Shown here: positions 41,694 to 50,717 of the stretch, piece by piece
Layout of the letters: each line of letters begins with the position of its first letter
Position numbering within the stretch: the stretch's first letter is position 1
Origin: Consotaella salsifontis
Lineage (GTDB): Bacteria > Pseudomonadota > Alphaproteobacteria > Rhizobiales > Rhizobiaceae
Length of the DNA: 64,000 bases
Direction of reading: 5' to 3'
NCBI RefSeq assembly: GCF_900167365.1
Contig: NZ_FUXL01000002.1
Coordinates: 1 to 64,000 of the forward strand
The notes under the pieces: model-generated
Told to the model about the DNA's origin: nothing
Database searches by the model: none
Seen by the model: the letters and a program-made list of their open reading frames with translations, nothing else
Made by a program: the position numbers and the translations under genes

Positions 41694-42137
41694 ATGCCAG
41701 CCGGCCTATAAGCCGGGTTCTGTGGGACAGCCTTGCGGCTGACCGGCGACCATTCCTCTGGGACGCCGCTTGCGCGGCGCCTCAAGCAACCCACCCGAAC
41801 GACTGGCCTGGAGAAGGCTGACGACCTCGCGGCCGCCACGTCATTCCTATTCGGTCTTGCTCCCGGTGGGGTTTGCCGTGCCGCTCCTGTTGCCAGTCGC
41901 GCGGTGGGCTCTTACCCCACCGTTTCACCCTTACCCCGCCAGCACTGCGGCTCCAGCACCGGACAATCCCGGCGATTCAGCCGCACTACAGGCGGGGCGG
42001 TTTCATTTCTGTGGCACTTTCCCTGGGGTCGCCCCCGCCGGGCGTTACCCGGCACCGTTTCTCCATGGAGCCCGGACTTTCCTCTCCCGCCGTCTTTCGA
42101 CATTGAACGGAAGCGGTCGCCCGGCCGGCTGGCGGCC
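41694..42137 (-). ncRNA. rnpB: RNase P RNA, alphaproteobacterial type A
   Basis: The minus strand carries the universally conserved core of bacterial RNase P RNA: GAGGAAAGTCCGGGCTCC-like sequence (about 42072-42089), AGGGTGAAACGGTGGGGTAAGAGCCCACCGC in the middle (about 41907-41937, given here in short as GGTGAAA and TAAGAGCCCACCG), and the 3' core ACAGAACCCGGCTTATAG. The P1 helix closes perfectly between 42123-42133 and 41696-41706, which sets the ends to within a few bases. The RNA matures tRNA 5' ends. It lies on the same strand as and upstream of mraZ, a common arrangement in this order. Confidence 0.95.
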
Positions 42138-42140
42138 CGT

Positions 42141-42169
42141 CAGTGCCCCGCCAAGGCGCGCCCTGTCAA
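42141..42169 (-). promoter_or_regulatory. Candidate rnpB promoter
   Basis: A perfect TTGACA lies at 42169-42164 on the minus strand, 30 bp before the 5' side of helix P1 and within the last codons of the amidase gene. The matching -10 region is GC-rich and unconvincing, so only the -35 element is well supported. Confidence 0.35.
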
Positions 42170-42936
42170 GCGCGAGACGCGAAGGGAGAGTTCGGCAGGG
42201 CGACGAGAAGACGGTGGAGCGTCGTCACAGTGGACGCGTCGGCGACGCCATCGACGCGCGACTGACGGAAATGGCGCTGGAAGGCGAGCGTGACGAGGCG
42301 CGTCGCCGGCCCAAAGTTGCCGTCTATTTCGACCTCGTATCCATAGGCGGCCAGCAGAGCCTGGAAAGCCTCCACCGGCTGCCCGCGATCACCAAGACCG
42401 AAATGGCGCCCATCACCCAGCGGCTCGGGCGCGGCCCAATGCCCGACACCTTCGCGGAAGAGCGCGTCCCACGGAAAAAGCTCGCCGGGGTCCTGCTTGC
42501 GCGCCGGAGCGGTGTCCGAATGGGCAAGGATGGATTCGGCAGAAATCCCATGGCGCGCAGAGACGTCGCGACATAGCTCAGCCACCGCCATGATCTGCTT
42601 GGGCGGGAACGGCCGATAGCCGTACTCATGCCCAGGATTGACGATCTCGATGCCGACGGAAAAGGAGTTGACGTCGCCGCGTCCCCGCCAACTGCCGGCG
42701 CCCGCATGCCAGGCGCGCCGCGCTTCCGGCACCATCTGGAGCACGTGGCCGTCCTCATGAACCACGTAGTGGCAGGAAACCTTACTCTCCGGCGAAGCGA
42801 GATGCTCCACGGCGGCGGCGGCATTGGCCATGCCGGTGTAGTGGAGAATGATGGTGTCGAGCCGGGCGCCGCTGCGGCGTTCGTCATGGTTGGGCGAGGC
42901 GATCACTTCGCTTGCGAGGGGACTGTCGGGCGTCAT
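42166..42936 (-). CDS. N-acetylmuramoyl-L-alanine amidase (AmpD-like, with PG-binding domain)
   Basis: The 256-residue protein has an amidase_2 zinc domain (about 10-165) with ligands in LHYTGM, HAGAGSW and LAHSDTAPARKQDPG, followed by a PG_binding_1 domain (about 185-245; YEVEIDGNFGPATRLVTLAFQ). It cleaves the bond between MurNAc and L-Ala, either on imported recycled muropeptides or on the wall. No signal peptide is seen, which favours the cytosolic recycling role, but the wall-binding domain argues the other way. It overlaps the djlA-like gene by 4 bp. Confidence 0.92.
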   Translation of the reverse strand: MTPDSPLASEVIASPNHDERRSGARLDTIILHYTGMANAAAAVEHLASPESKVSCHYVVHEDGHVLQMVPEARRAWHAGAGSWRGRGDVNSFSVGIEIVNPGHEYGYRPFPPKQIMAVAELCRDVSARHGISAESILAHSDTAPARKQDPGELFPWDALFREGVGHWAAPEPLGDGRHFGLGDRGQPVEAFQALLAAYGYEVEIDGNFGPATRLVTLAFQRHFRQSRVDGVADASTVTTLHRLLVALPNSPFASRA

Positions 42937-43646
42937 GCGGCTCGGGCCTTCACAATATTCTCATAGGCATGGTTGATCGCCTTCATGCGCTCGGTGGCGA
43001 TGGCCAGAAACTCATCCGGCACGCCCCGCGCGATGAGGCTGTCGGGGTGGTTCTCGCGCACAAGCGCCAGATAGCGGCGGCGCACGGCCTCCACCGGCTC
43101 GGCCGGGTTCACGCCGAGAATGGCGTAATCCTGGCCTTCGCCTGCCGTGTGCCGGGCGCGGAGCGAGGCGAAATCCACGGGATCGAGGCCGAAGATCTCG
43201 GCGATCCGAGCGAGGAAGTCGAGCTCCCGCTCGTGGACGAAGCCGTCAGCCTTGGCGATGTGGAACAGGCCGTCGAGCACGTCGGAAAGAAGCGCGCACT
43301 GCTTTTCACCATCTTCGCACAGGCCCGCAAGGCGCGTCGCATACGCCTCGAAGCCCGCCGTATCCTGCTTGGCGAGGTCATAGAGGCGAAAGACGTTGCG
43401 CATCTCGTCCGCCGGAATGTGGAAAATCTGTTGGAAGGCCGCCACCTCGGCGGGCGTCACCACGCCATCGGCTTTCGCCATCTTCGCGGAGAGCGCGATC
43501 ATGGCGATCGAGAAGGCGACGCTGCGCCGTGTCTGGCGATCGCCGCCGAACACCGAGCGCACCGTCTCCACCACGGCGCCAAGCGTTGCCCGGCCCTGCC
43601 CCGGCAGAGCGAGCAGGATCTCGGTAAGCTTGCTGAGGGCCTTCAT
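42933..43646 (-). CDS. DjlA/TerB-type J-domain co-chaperone
   Basis: The 237-residue protein has a TerB-like helical domain (about 38-160; FSIAMIALSAKMAKADG and DVLDGLFHIAKADG) and a C-terminal J domain (about 170-237) with the HPD tripeptide in RENHPDSL. It should stimulate DnaK. Unlike E. coli DjlA it has no obvious N-terminal membrane helix, although VETVRSVFGG may be a weak anchor. It is upstream of, and coupled with, the amidase gene. Confidence 0.9.
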   Translation of the reverse strand: MKALSKLTEILLALPGQGRATLGAVVETVRSVFGGDRQTRRSVAFSIAMIALSAKMAKADGVVTPAEVAAFQQIFHIPADEMRNVFRLYDLAKQDTAGFEAYATRLAGLCEDGEKQCALLSDVLDGLFHIAKADGFVHERELDFLARIAEIFGLDPVDFASLRARHTAGEGQDYAILGVNPAEPVEAVRRRYLALVRENHPDSLIARGVPDEFLAIATERMKAINHAYENIVKARAA

Positions 43647-43992
43647 TCTTCGCTCCGAACTTCGCCGAGTCTGCCGTCCGATTCACATCGGCCCGCTTCG
43701 ATTTTCGACGAGCATCGTCTTTTTTCAAGTTGTGCGAGGAAGAGCAAGCGTCGTGCGCGAACCATGCGGCAGCCCAACGTCGCGCAGCCCCTCCCCGACA
43801 CGGTTTCGCGCAGGGTTTGACGCACCGTCGCCACGATTACCCAGAAGAAAGGCGGCAGATCCGCCACATGCATGGGGGCACGATGGCAGACCAGTGGACA
43901 ATGACGCATCAACGCAAATTTAACCATGACGGGCAGAGTTTGGCTCCCGCAACGGCGCTCTGGCGCCGCATCGAGGGGGCGCAGGCTCAAAC
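43647..43992. other. 346-bp intergenic region, divergent promoters
   Basis: The stretch separates the djlA-like gene (minus) from the GH25 gene (plus), so it must hold two promoters. I find no convincing coding region, terminator, or recognised RNA; the short frames across it have no ribosome site or family features. Confidence 0.55.
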
Positions 43993-44826
43993 ATGACGAT
44001 CGAACGCTTTCCCAAACAAGGAACGCGACACCGCGGCATGAGGTCTCGCAACTTTCTGCGAAAGACTTCGGCGATGGCAGCCGTGGTCATCGCCGCATTC
44101 GCCGCCGGGTGCACCTCGACATCCATGGATGCGCGCAATCTCGGATTGACGGAGTTTCACTCGGCCTCCGTCTACGACTACCCGGTCCACGGGATCGACG
44201 TCGCCAAGTATCAGGGTCCGATCGATTGGGACCGGGCGAAGAAGGCCGGCATCGCCTTTGCCTATCTCAAGGCGACGGAAGGCGGCGACCGGGTCGATGA
44301 TCGCTTCGCGGAAAACTGGGCGGCGGCCGGACGCGCCGGCGTTGCGCGCGGCGCCTATCACTTCTTCTATTTCTGCCGGCCCGGAAAGGAGCAGGCGGAC
44401 TGGTTCATCCGCAACGTGCCTCGTGATCCCGACGCGCTGCCTCCGGTGCTCGATGTGGAATGGACGCCCGACTCGCCGACCTGCACGCGCCGCCCGCCGC
44501 GCGACGAGCTAGTCCGCGAGATGAAGGATTTCCTCGACACGGTTGAGCGCCACTATGGCGTCAGGCCGATCATCTACGTGCCGATCGACGTTCACCGCGA
44601 ACGGCTGGTGGGTGCCTTCCCTGGCCATGAATTCTGGCTGAGGGCGGTGAAGGACTTCCCCGCCAACGTCTACGAGGAACGCGATTTCCGCTTCTGGCAG
44701 TGGACGGGAACCGGCACCGTACCAGGAATTGGCGGCGAGGTGGATCGCAACGTCTTCGCCGGCTCGAAATCCGATTGGGCGAAATGGCGCGCGGCCACTC
44801 GCGCGCGGGCACGGGGATGGGGATAG
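43993..44826 (+). CDS. Glycoside hydrolase family 25 lipoprotein (lysozyme-like)
   Basis: The 277-residue protein has a signal peptide with lipobox FAAGC (Cys40 from the first ATG), then a GH25 barrel. The DxE-type catalytic residues are in HGIDVAKYQG (Asp69) and PPVLDVEWT (Asp154, Glu156). It should hydrolyse the MurNAc-GlcNAc bond of peptidoglycan from the periplasmic side of a membrane. An ATG at 44038 gives a shorter, more usual signal peptide and may be the true start. It precedes an MltB-type gene, so both act on the wall. Confidence 0.88.
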   Translation: MTIERFPKQGTRHRGMRSRNFLRKTSAMAAVVIAAFAAGCTSTSMDARNLGLTEFHSASVYDYPVHGIDVAKYQGPIDWDRAKKAGIAFAYLKATEGGDRVDDRFAENWAAAGRAGVARGAYHFFYFCRPGKEQADWFIRNVPRDPDALPPVLDVEWTPDSPTCTRRPPRDELVREMKDFLDTVERHYGVRPIIYVPIDVHRERLVGAFPGHEFWLRAVKDFPANVYEERDFRFWQWTGTGTVPGIGGEVDRNVFAGSKSDWAKWRAATRARARGWG

Positions 44827-44963
44827 GGGCGGGCACCGGAATAGCGGCTGTGGTCTCCCCCGGGCGACGGATGGCGACAATCGGGCGTGACTTCTTCAAA
44901 ACGCCGCTTTATCCCTCCATGACCGCTGCCCGAATCGTGTTTTTCAGGGGAATTCCTTCGCCA

Positions 44964-46154
44964 ATGAATGCCTTGCGTCTTGCCGCCCTCTTCGCCGCAA
45001 TGATGGGGAGCGTTTCCATGTCCGCCGCCCAGCAGGTGCCGTGCGGTGGCGATTTCAACTCCTTCCTCCAGGGCGTCGGCGCAGAGGCCGAGGCCAAGGG
45101 CGTACCCGAAGCCAAGGTGACGGACGCGCTTTCGCGCATGCATCTCGACCAGAAGGTGCTGTCGCGCGATCGTGGCCAGGGCGTGTTCACCCAGACGTGG
45201 AAGGAGTTCTCCTCCCGCATGGTGAACGCCAACCGCCTCGCCAAGGGCAAGCAGATGCTCCAAAAATACGCGAGCAACTTCGCCCGCGTCGAGGCCGAAA
45301 CCGGCGTGCCCGGGCCGGTCATCACGGCGTTCTGGGGCCTGGAAACCGACTACGGCGGGTTCCTCGGCGACTTCGACACGCTCTCGGCATTGGCGACCCT
45401 CGCCCACGACTGCCGCCGTCCGGAAATCTTCCGGCCCCACCTCATCGCGGCGATCAAGCTTTTCGCGCGCGGTGATCTGCCGCCGTCCGAGATGAAGGGC
45501 GCCTGGGCGGGCGAAATCGGCCAGACGCAGCTTCTTCCAGAGGATTATCTGGCCTACGGCACAGACGCCGACGGCAACGGGCGGGTCGACCTTCGCAACG
45601 ACGTGCCGGACGTTCTGGCGACGACCGGCAAGTTCATTCGCTCGCTCGGCTGGCAGGGCGGCCAGCCCTGGCTGGAGGAAGTGCGCGTTCCTGCGAATTT
45701 CCCCTGGGACAGAGCGGCCCTCGTCTCCAAGGAGCCGCGTTCCAGCTTTGCCGCGCTCGGCGTAACCAAGGCGAACGGCGCTCCCCTGGAGAACGACTCG
45801 CTGCCCGCCTCGATCATCCTGCCCATGGGGCGCAAGGGGCCGGCCTTCCTCGCCTTCCCGAACTTCGACGTCTATCTGGAGTGGAACAAGTCGCTGGTCT
45901 ATTCGCTGACAGCCGCCTATTTCGCGACGCGGCTCGACGGCGCCCCGGCGGTGGATTTCGGCAATCCTGAACAGGGCCTCACGGGCGACCAGATGAAGGC
46001 GCTGCAACGCAAGTTCGCGGCGCGCGGCTATGATGTCGGCGACATCGACGGCATTCTCGGCGAGAACACGCGAGCCGCTGTGCGCCAGGAGCAGCTTCGG
46101 CTGGGGCTTCCGGCTGATGGCTGGCCGACGCCCGCGCTGCTTCAGGCCGAGTAA
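44964..46154 (+). CDS. Lytic murein transglycosylase, MltB family
   Basis: The 396-residue exported enzyme has a signal peptide (MNALRLAALFAAMMGSVSMSAA), an SLT/MltB catalytic domain with the glutamate in AFWGLETDYGGF and the family motif GAWAGEIGQTQLLPEDYL, and a C-terminal PG_binding_1 domain (about 330-396; YDVGDIDGILGENTRAAV). It cleaves glycan strands to 1,6-anhydro ends. I prefer the ATG at 44964 because it starts the signal peptide; the frame is open to 44700 but that part overlaps the GH25 gene. Confidence 0.92.
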   Translation: MNALRLAALFAAMMGSVSMSAAQQVPCGGDFNSFLQGVGAEAEAKGVPEAKVTDALSRMHLDQKVLSRDRGQGVFTQTWKEFSSRMVNANRLAKGKQMLQKYASNFARVEAETGVPGPVITAFWGLETDYGGFLGDFDTLSALATLAHDCRRPEIFRPHLIAAIKLFARGDLPPSEMKGAWAGEIGQTQLLPEDYLAYGTDADGNGRVDLRNDVPDVLATTGKFIRSLGWQGGQPWLEEVRVPANFPWDRAALVSKEPRSSFAALGVTKANGAPLENDSLPASIILPMGRKGPAFLAFPNFDVYLEWNKSLVYSLTAAYFATRLDGAPAVDFGNPEQGLTGDQMKALQRKFAARGYDVGDIDGILGENTRAAVRQEQLRLGLPADGWPTPALLQAE

Positions 46155-46166
46155 CCGGCCTTCCGA

Positions 46167-46730
46167 TTGAGGCGCCCCGATCGTGCCCCTCGCCTCCCCC
46201 CTGTCGCGCCGCCGCGTATCGAGACGGCGCGGCTCATTCTTGAGGCTCATGAACTCAAGGACTTCGATGCGCTCCTCGCCCTCTGGCGCGACGAGGCGAT
46301 CGTTCGCCACATTTCGGGCAAACCTTCCACCGACCAGGAAAGCTGGTTCAGGATGCTGCGCTATCGCGGCCTCTGGCCACTTCTAGGCTTCGGCTATTGG
46401 GCAGTTCGTGAAAGGGCCAGCGGACGCTTTGTCGGAGACATTGGCTTCGGCGACTTTCATCGGCCGCTGACGCCCTCCATCAGCGGCCAACCCGAGGCCG
46501 GCTGGATCATATCGCCTGCCGCCCAGGGACAGGGCTATGCCCGAGAGGCCATGACCGCCGCGCTCGCCTGGCTGGACGAGGCAACGCCCCATTCCGCCAG
46601 CGTCTGCATCATCGCGCCCGACAACCCGCCGTCGCTGCGTCTTGCACGTCGCCTCGGTTATGGCGAGGAGCGCACCATTGATTTTCAGGGCGAAGCGGCG
46701 GTTCTGCTGACACGGCGAAGGCCGGCTTGA
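46167..46730 (+). CDS. GNAT N-acetyltransferase (RimJ/RimL-like)
   Basis: The 187-residue protein has the GNAT fold of the acetyltransf_3 type: IETARLILEAHELKDFDAL at the start, then FVGDIGFGDF, GWIISPAAQGQGYAREAMTAAL with the acetyl-CoA loop, and VCIIAPDNPPSLRLARRLGY. It transfers acetyl to an amine on an unknown protein or small molecule. The only initiation codon that keeps the fold complete is TTG at 46167, 12 bp after the transglycosylase stop, so co-transcription is likely. Confidence 0.85.
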   Translation: MRRPDRAPRLPPVAPPRIETARLILEAHELKDFDALLALWRDEAIVRHISGKPSTDQESWFRMLRYRGLWPLLGFGYWAVRERASGRFVGDIGFGDFHRPLTPSISGQPEAGWIISPAAQGQGYAREAMTAALAWLDEATPHSASVCIIAPDNPPSLRLARRLGYGEERTIDFQGEAAVLLTRRRPA

Positions 46731-46751
46731 GCGGCTGGCGCTGCTTCAGGA

Positions 46752-47225
46752 TCAGTCCACCAGTTTTGCCAGATGATGCAGCAGCACGTCATGGCGCGTG
46801 GGCTTGATACAGACGGGAACATCGCCAAAGCGACGTCGAAGCTCGGCCTGCGAGGCATGGCCCGTGTGGAAGAGGAAGGGAACGCCCCGGGCGGCCAGAG
46901 CCTCGGCCACGGCAAAAGCATCCTTGCCATGCATGTCGACATCGAGAATGGCCGCGTCGATCTCATCGTCCTCGTCCGTCGCCAAATCGAGCGCGGTCTC
47001 GATGTCCATCGCCGGCCCCACGACCTCCGCCCCCGCGTCCTCGAGCGACATTTCAAGATCCAGCGCGATCATCGCCTCGTCCTCAACGATCAGGATGCGC
47101 CTCTCGCTGAGCCCCTTCGACTTGGGATCATCGAGCCGCGCCATGGCGCGGAAGGCAGCGGCCGGAAACCGCGAGGGAAGATAAATCGACGGCGACCACA
47201 ACATCTTACACAACCCGTCTGTCAT
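46752..47225 (-). CDS. Single-domain response regulator, FATGUY-like
   Basis: The 157-residue protein is a lone receiver domain (about 42-157) after a 40-residue leader. The acidic pair EDE (48-50), phosphoacceptor Asp95 in AILDVDMHG and Lys141 are present; the strand after helix 3 reads FHTGH in place of the FATGY motif of alphaproteobacterial stress regulators. ATG overlaps the stop of the upstream kinase gene by 4 bp (ATGA), so the pair is a unit. With no output domain it probably acts in a phosphorelay. Confidence 0.88.
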   Translation of the reverse strand: MTDGLCKMLWSPSIYLPSRFPAAAFRAMARLDDPKSKGLSERRILIVEDEAMIALDLEMSLEDAGAEVVGPAMDIETALDLATDEDDEIDAAILDVDMHGKDAFAVAEALAARGVPFLFHTGHASQAELRRRFGDVPVCIKPTRHDVLLHHLAKLVD

Positions 47226-48484
47226 GACTCGGACAAGGGAAAGACAAGCTCGGCGACGATGCCGCTCTCGTGCCAACGGCGGTCGCCGCGCCCTTTCAAT
47301 TGGCGAGCTGACTGCGTCATCATCAGCGAGCCGAAACCATCAAGGGGAGCCTTTTCGGGCACCTGCCGGGAACTCGATTCCCACCACAGGAAACGCACCT
47401 TCGTCTCAGCGCCTTCCGCATCGAGCGACCACGAAATATCGAGCCGCCCGCCCTCCTCCGACAAAGCGCCATATTTGGCGGCGTTGGTGGCCAGTTCGTG
47501 GACGAAGAGCCCGAAGGGCGTGATCGCGCGCACCGGCAACACCACATCGGGACCGTCCATGGATATCGCGGCACCCGATTCGGAGTAGGGCTCGATCGTC
47601 GCCTTGACGACATCGGCGAGCGGAACGGTCTTCGCCTCCAGCTGCCCCTGGCTGACGGCATGGGCAATGGAAAGGGCATGGATGCGGTCGCTGATCTTCT
47701 CGACGGCGCGCTTGACGTTCGTCTCTCCCCGTCCCGACAAGGACACGATCGACAGGATTACGGCGAAGAGATTCTTGACCCGATGGTTGAGCTCGCGCGC
47801 CAAAAGGTCCGACCGCTCGCTGGCGGCACGCAATGCATCGGCCTCATGCGCCGACATCTCGGCAAGCGCGCTTCGTTTCTCGAGCCAGAAGCCGATGACC
47901 ACAAGGACCAGAATGCCGCCCACCAGGAGATAGAGGATAGGCCAAGTCCGCGTCTCGATGACGGCAGCCTCGGTCAGCCGCTGCGTGACCAGCGTCTGTT
48001 CCTCCTCCTCGAGAGCGATCGTCAGATTGCGGATTTCGTCCATGATCTTCTTGCCCGCGTCCGAGCGAACCACGGCGATCGCCTCCTCGACCCGTCCCTG
48101 CTTCGCAAGAGCAATGGTGTCCGCCTCCTCCTTCAGCTTTTCGCGCGCAAGCTCGCGGATGCGGTCAACCTTTGCGGCTTGTTCCGGGGTCAGGGAGAGC
48201 GAACGGCGCAGCTCGTCAATGGCGGCGAGCCAAGTGTCCTGCCCCCGCAGATAAGGCTCGAGGTAGCGCGGCTCCAACGTCAGGAGATAGCCGCGCTGAC
48301 CGGTCTCCGTTTCCAGCCCGATGCTGAGCGAGCGGCGCAACATGACAAGAGAGCGGGTCGTTGCCTCGGCCTGCTCACGGGCGCGCTGTTCAGCCGCGGT
48401 GGTCTGAAACAGCAGGACGATGATACCCGCCAGGAACAGGCAGACCACCAGGATGATCAAGCGCGAAAGCGTGCTGGCTGTCAT
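47222..48484 (-). CDS. CHASE3 sensor histidine kinase, HisKA_2/HWE type
   Basis: The protein (420 residues from the ATG at 48484) has a membrane helix at the start, a periplasmic CHASE3 domain (LETETGQRGYLLT... about 55-165), a second membrane helix, and a cytosolic kinase core with phosphoacceptor in ARELNHRVKNLFAVILSIV and ATP-site N-box FVHELATNAAKYGAL. The HRVKN helix is that of kinases feeding single-domain regulators in this class. Alternative starts at 48535 and 48574 exist; the chosen one begins just before the first helix. It is coupled to the regulator gene at its 3' end. Confidence 0.88.
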   Translation of the reverse strand: MTASTLSRLIILVVCLFLAGIIVLLFQTTAAEQRAREQAEATTRSLVMLRRSLSIGLETETGQRGYLLTLEPRYLEPYLRGQDTWLAAIDELRRSLSLTPEQAAKVDRIRELAREKLKEEADTIALAKQGRVEEAIAVVRSDAGKKIMDEIRNLTIALEEEEQTLVTQRLTEAAVIETRTWPILYLLVGGILVLVVIGFWLEKRSALAEMSAHEADALRAASERSDLLARELNHRVKNLFAVILSIVSLSGRGETNVKRAVEKISDRIHALSIAHAVSQGQLEAKTVPLADVVKATIEPYSESGAAISMDGPDVVLPVRAITPFGLFVHELATNAAKYGALSEEGGRLDISWSLDAEGAETKVRFLWWESSSRQVPEKAPLDGFGSLMMTQSARQLKGRGDRRWHESGIVAELVFPLSES

Positions 48485-48647
48485 CACAGCTCGGCGGGAC
48501 CCCGAAAAACCGTCAAGCCCGCGAGTTTGAGCCATACAAAGCCACTTTGGAGACACCCGATCAGCAGAGCTCAAGCGATAAGGGTGAATCCTTCGTTACG
48601 CAACCCGAATTGTTGACCTGGAGAAAGCCGCCAGAGCCGCGGCCTCG

Positions 48648-48923
48648 CTATTCCTTGAAGAGCTTGTCGAAGCTCTCCTGGTCCCATGGCAGGAACCAGA
48701 CGGCGGTGGCGAGATATCCGAAGCCGAAGGTGACGCCGAAGCCCATGGCAAGCATGACGAGCGGGGGAATGGGGTCGCGGGAGTGGGCGATCCGAGTGCC
48801 CATGCCGCCCATATCGAAATAGAGCAACAGCGCGGCGACAACCCAGCCGAACACCACGCCGATCAGGGCGTTCTTCAAGACGAAGCGCACGAGCTTCGGC
48901 ATCTTCGCGGAACTCTGCGGCAT
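48648..48923 (-). CDS. Small membrane protein, two helices
   Basis: The 91-residue product has two predicted membrane helices (about 17-36 and 54-76), a proline-rich loop with HSRDPIPPL and a C-terminal EXFDKLFKE-like tail. I do not recognise a family with a known role. The ATG at 48923 starts MPQSSAKMPKLVRFVLKNAL, a plausible first cytosolic segment. It is divergent from the DUF4112 gene, 48 bp away. Confidence 0.75.
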   Translation of the reverse strand: MPQSSAKMPKLVRFVLKNALIGVVFGWVVAALLLYFDMGGMGTRIAHSRDPIPPLVMLAMGFGVTFGFGYLATAVWFLPWDQESFDKLFKE

Positions 48924-48971
48924 GACGTCGGTTCTCCTCCCAAACGCCGATCCTAGTGCTTTCGCGGCGCC

Positions 48972-49445
48972 ATGCCTACCACGGCTCCACGCAAGAATGG
49001 GTCGTCGGCAACCGAGTTGCGAGCTGCCCAAATGCCACGCCCTTCCATCGACCAGGACTTTCAGGCCGCCGAAACGCTTCGCCGGCTCCGCCGCCTGGCG
49101 ATGCTCGCGCGCACCATGGATACGGCGGTCCGCATCCCGATCCTCGGCATTCGGTTCGGCTTCGATTCCGTCATCGGCCTTATCCCCGGCGTCGGCGATA
49201 TCGCCGGCGGTCTCGTCGGGCTCTACATGGTCAACGAGGCGCGCAAGATGAACGTGCCGCCGGAAAAGCTGGCGCGCATGATCGGCAACATCGGGATCGA
49301 CGCGGCGGTGGGCGCCGTGCCCGTGCTCGGCGACGTGTTCGACGTCTTCTTCAAGGCGAACCGGCGCAACATGGACATCCTCCTCGACCATTTCGACGAG
49401 CTGCGTCCGCATCTGGCCAAGGACATCACGCCGCCAAGGCGGTGA
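48972..49445 (+). CDS. DUF4112 membrane protein
   Basis: The 157-residue protein matches the DUF4112 plan: FGFDSVIGLIPGVGDIAGGLVGLYM (helix 1, about 64-88) and IDAAVGAVPVLGDVFDVFFKAN (helix 2, about 107-128), two mirrored PGVGD/PVLGD helical repeats. The function of the family is unknown. It is a near-neighbour, in divergent orientation, of another small membrane protein gene. Confidence 0.88.
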   Translation: MPTTAPRKNGSSATELRAAQMPRPSIDQDFQAAETLRRLRRLAMLARTMDTAVRIPILGIRFGFDSVIGLIPGVGDIAGGLVGLYMVNEARKMNVPPEKLARMIGNIGIDAAVGAVPVLGDVFDVFFKANRRNMDILLDHFDELRPHLAKDITPPRR

Positions 49446-49464
49446 ACGCCGGCGGGCCGCGAGG

Positions 49465-50685
49465 TCAGTCGGCCATGGTCTCGAGACTGGCGAAGCTCTC
49501 CGCCGCACCTCCGGCGTCGAACGGCGTCGTGACCTCGACGAAGTCGTCCGAATAGAAGCCGTTGAAACGCGTCCTCAGCGCCATCGAGTAGGCGCCTATA
49601 TGGCCGATCTCGATCCAATCCCCGGTGTCTACCGTCTCCGGCAGCCAGAACGGTCGAGACAGGATATCCACAGAATCGCACGTCGCGCCGCAGACCCGGA
49701 AGGCACCGATGCTGTCCGGGTCGCCATGGCGGTTGCGCCGCGCCGGGTCGGGCAGAAAGCGGGCCGGCAGCGTGATCTTTCCCGTCCAGGAATCGGACAG
49801 CGACGACCATATTCCGTCGTTGATATAGAGCCGCCGCCCCTTGCGCAGAAGCACCCTGACGATCAACGAGAAGGCCCGTGCCACCATCACCCGGCCCGGT
49901 TCCGCCACCAGCGGCAGATCAGAGAAGCCCCACTCGTGAAGGTCCGAGCGCAAGCGCGCCATGATGGTTTCGAGATCGGGAAGTTCCACCTTCTTGCGGC
50001 GGGGATCGCGCCCATAGGTCGCCGGAAAGCCGCCCCCGACGTCCAGTCCCGCCAGATCGACGCCGGCACGGCTGCGGACCCAATCGGCGGAGATGATGGC
50101 GCGGTTATAGGTTTCGGGGTCCTCGATCTGCGATCCGACATGGAAGCAGATGCCGACCTTGAAGCCGATCCGGGCACACCGTTGCAGCAACTCGACGGCG
50201 TGGGCGGGTGCTGCGCCGAACTTCTTCGACAGCTCGTAGGCGGCCGAGCCCTTGGTCTGGATGCGCACGAAAAGCGTGATCGAGGAAGGGTCGAGATCGA
50301 GCGCATGGACGATCCGCAGGATCTTCGCGACCTCGTCCTCATGGTCAAGAGCGAGGACGCGGATATGATATTTCTCCAGCGCCAGGCGAATGTCCGACTG
50401 TGCCTTGACCGGGTGCATGTAGAGCATGTGCGCGTCGGGCGCGACGTCGCGCACCGCCGCAAACTCGCCGGGCGAGGCGACATCGAACGTCGTCACGCCG
50501 GCTTCGGCCAGCGTCTTCAACACCATCGGCTCGCCATTTGTCTTGACGGCATAGGCCGTTTCGCCCGGGAAGGCGGCCATGAAGCGCCGCGCGTCCCCGG
50601 CCAGGACCTCGGGGCGGAAGCAGTAGACCGGGGCATCGGGCCGAAGTTCCAGCACCGCATCCCTGGCCGTCGCGAATTTCAGCAT
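49465..50685 (-). CDS. Type III PLP-dependent decarboxylase (ornithine/lysine type)
   Basis: The 406-residue protein has the alanine-racemase-like barrel of eukaryotic-type ODC: PLP-lysine Lys48 in YAVKTN, HVGSQ (about 182-186), glycine loop DVGGGFPATYG, EPGR (262-265) and the catalytic Cys336 in GATCDSVD. It should decarboxylate ornithine and perhaps lysine to putrescine or cadaverine for polyamine synthesis. The N-terminal 20 residues are short for the family. It converges with the DUF4112 gene (20-bp gap) and lies next to the MFS-UspA gene. Confidence 0.88.
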   Translation of the reverse strand: MLKFATARDAVLELRPDAPVYCFRPEVLAGDARRFMAAFPGETAYAVKTNGEPMVLKTLAEAGVTTFDVASPGEFAAVRDVAPDAHMLYMHPVKAQSDIRLALEKYHIRVLALDHEDEVAKILRIVHALDLDPSSITLFVRIQTKGSAAYELSKKFGAAPAHAVELLQRCARIGFKVGICFHVGSQIEDPETYNRAIISADWVRSRAGVDLAGLDVGGGFPATYGRDPRRKKVELPDLETIMARLRSDLHEWGFSDLPLVAEPGRVMVARAFSLIVRVLLRKGRRLYINDGIWSSLSDSWTGKITLPARFLPDPARRNRHGDPDSIGAFRVCGATCDSVDILSRPFWLPETVDTGDWIEIGHIGAYSMALRTRFNGFYSDDFVEVTTPFDAGGAAESFASLETMAD

Positions 50686-50717
50686 TAGGCACTCTTCCCG
50701 TTCAACGGCAGGAGCAA

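Noticed and set aside
43643-43990. 115-codon open frame between the djlA-like and GH25 genes
   Set aside because: No ribosome site, no domain and biased composition; it also overlaps the start of the djlA-like gene.
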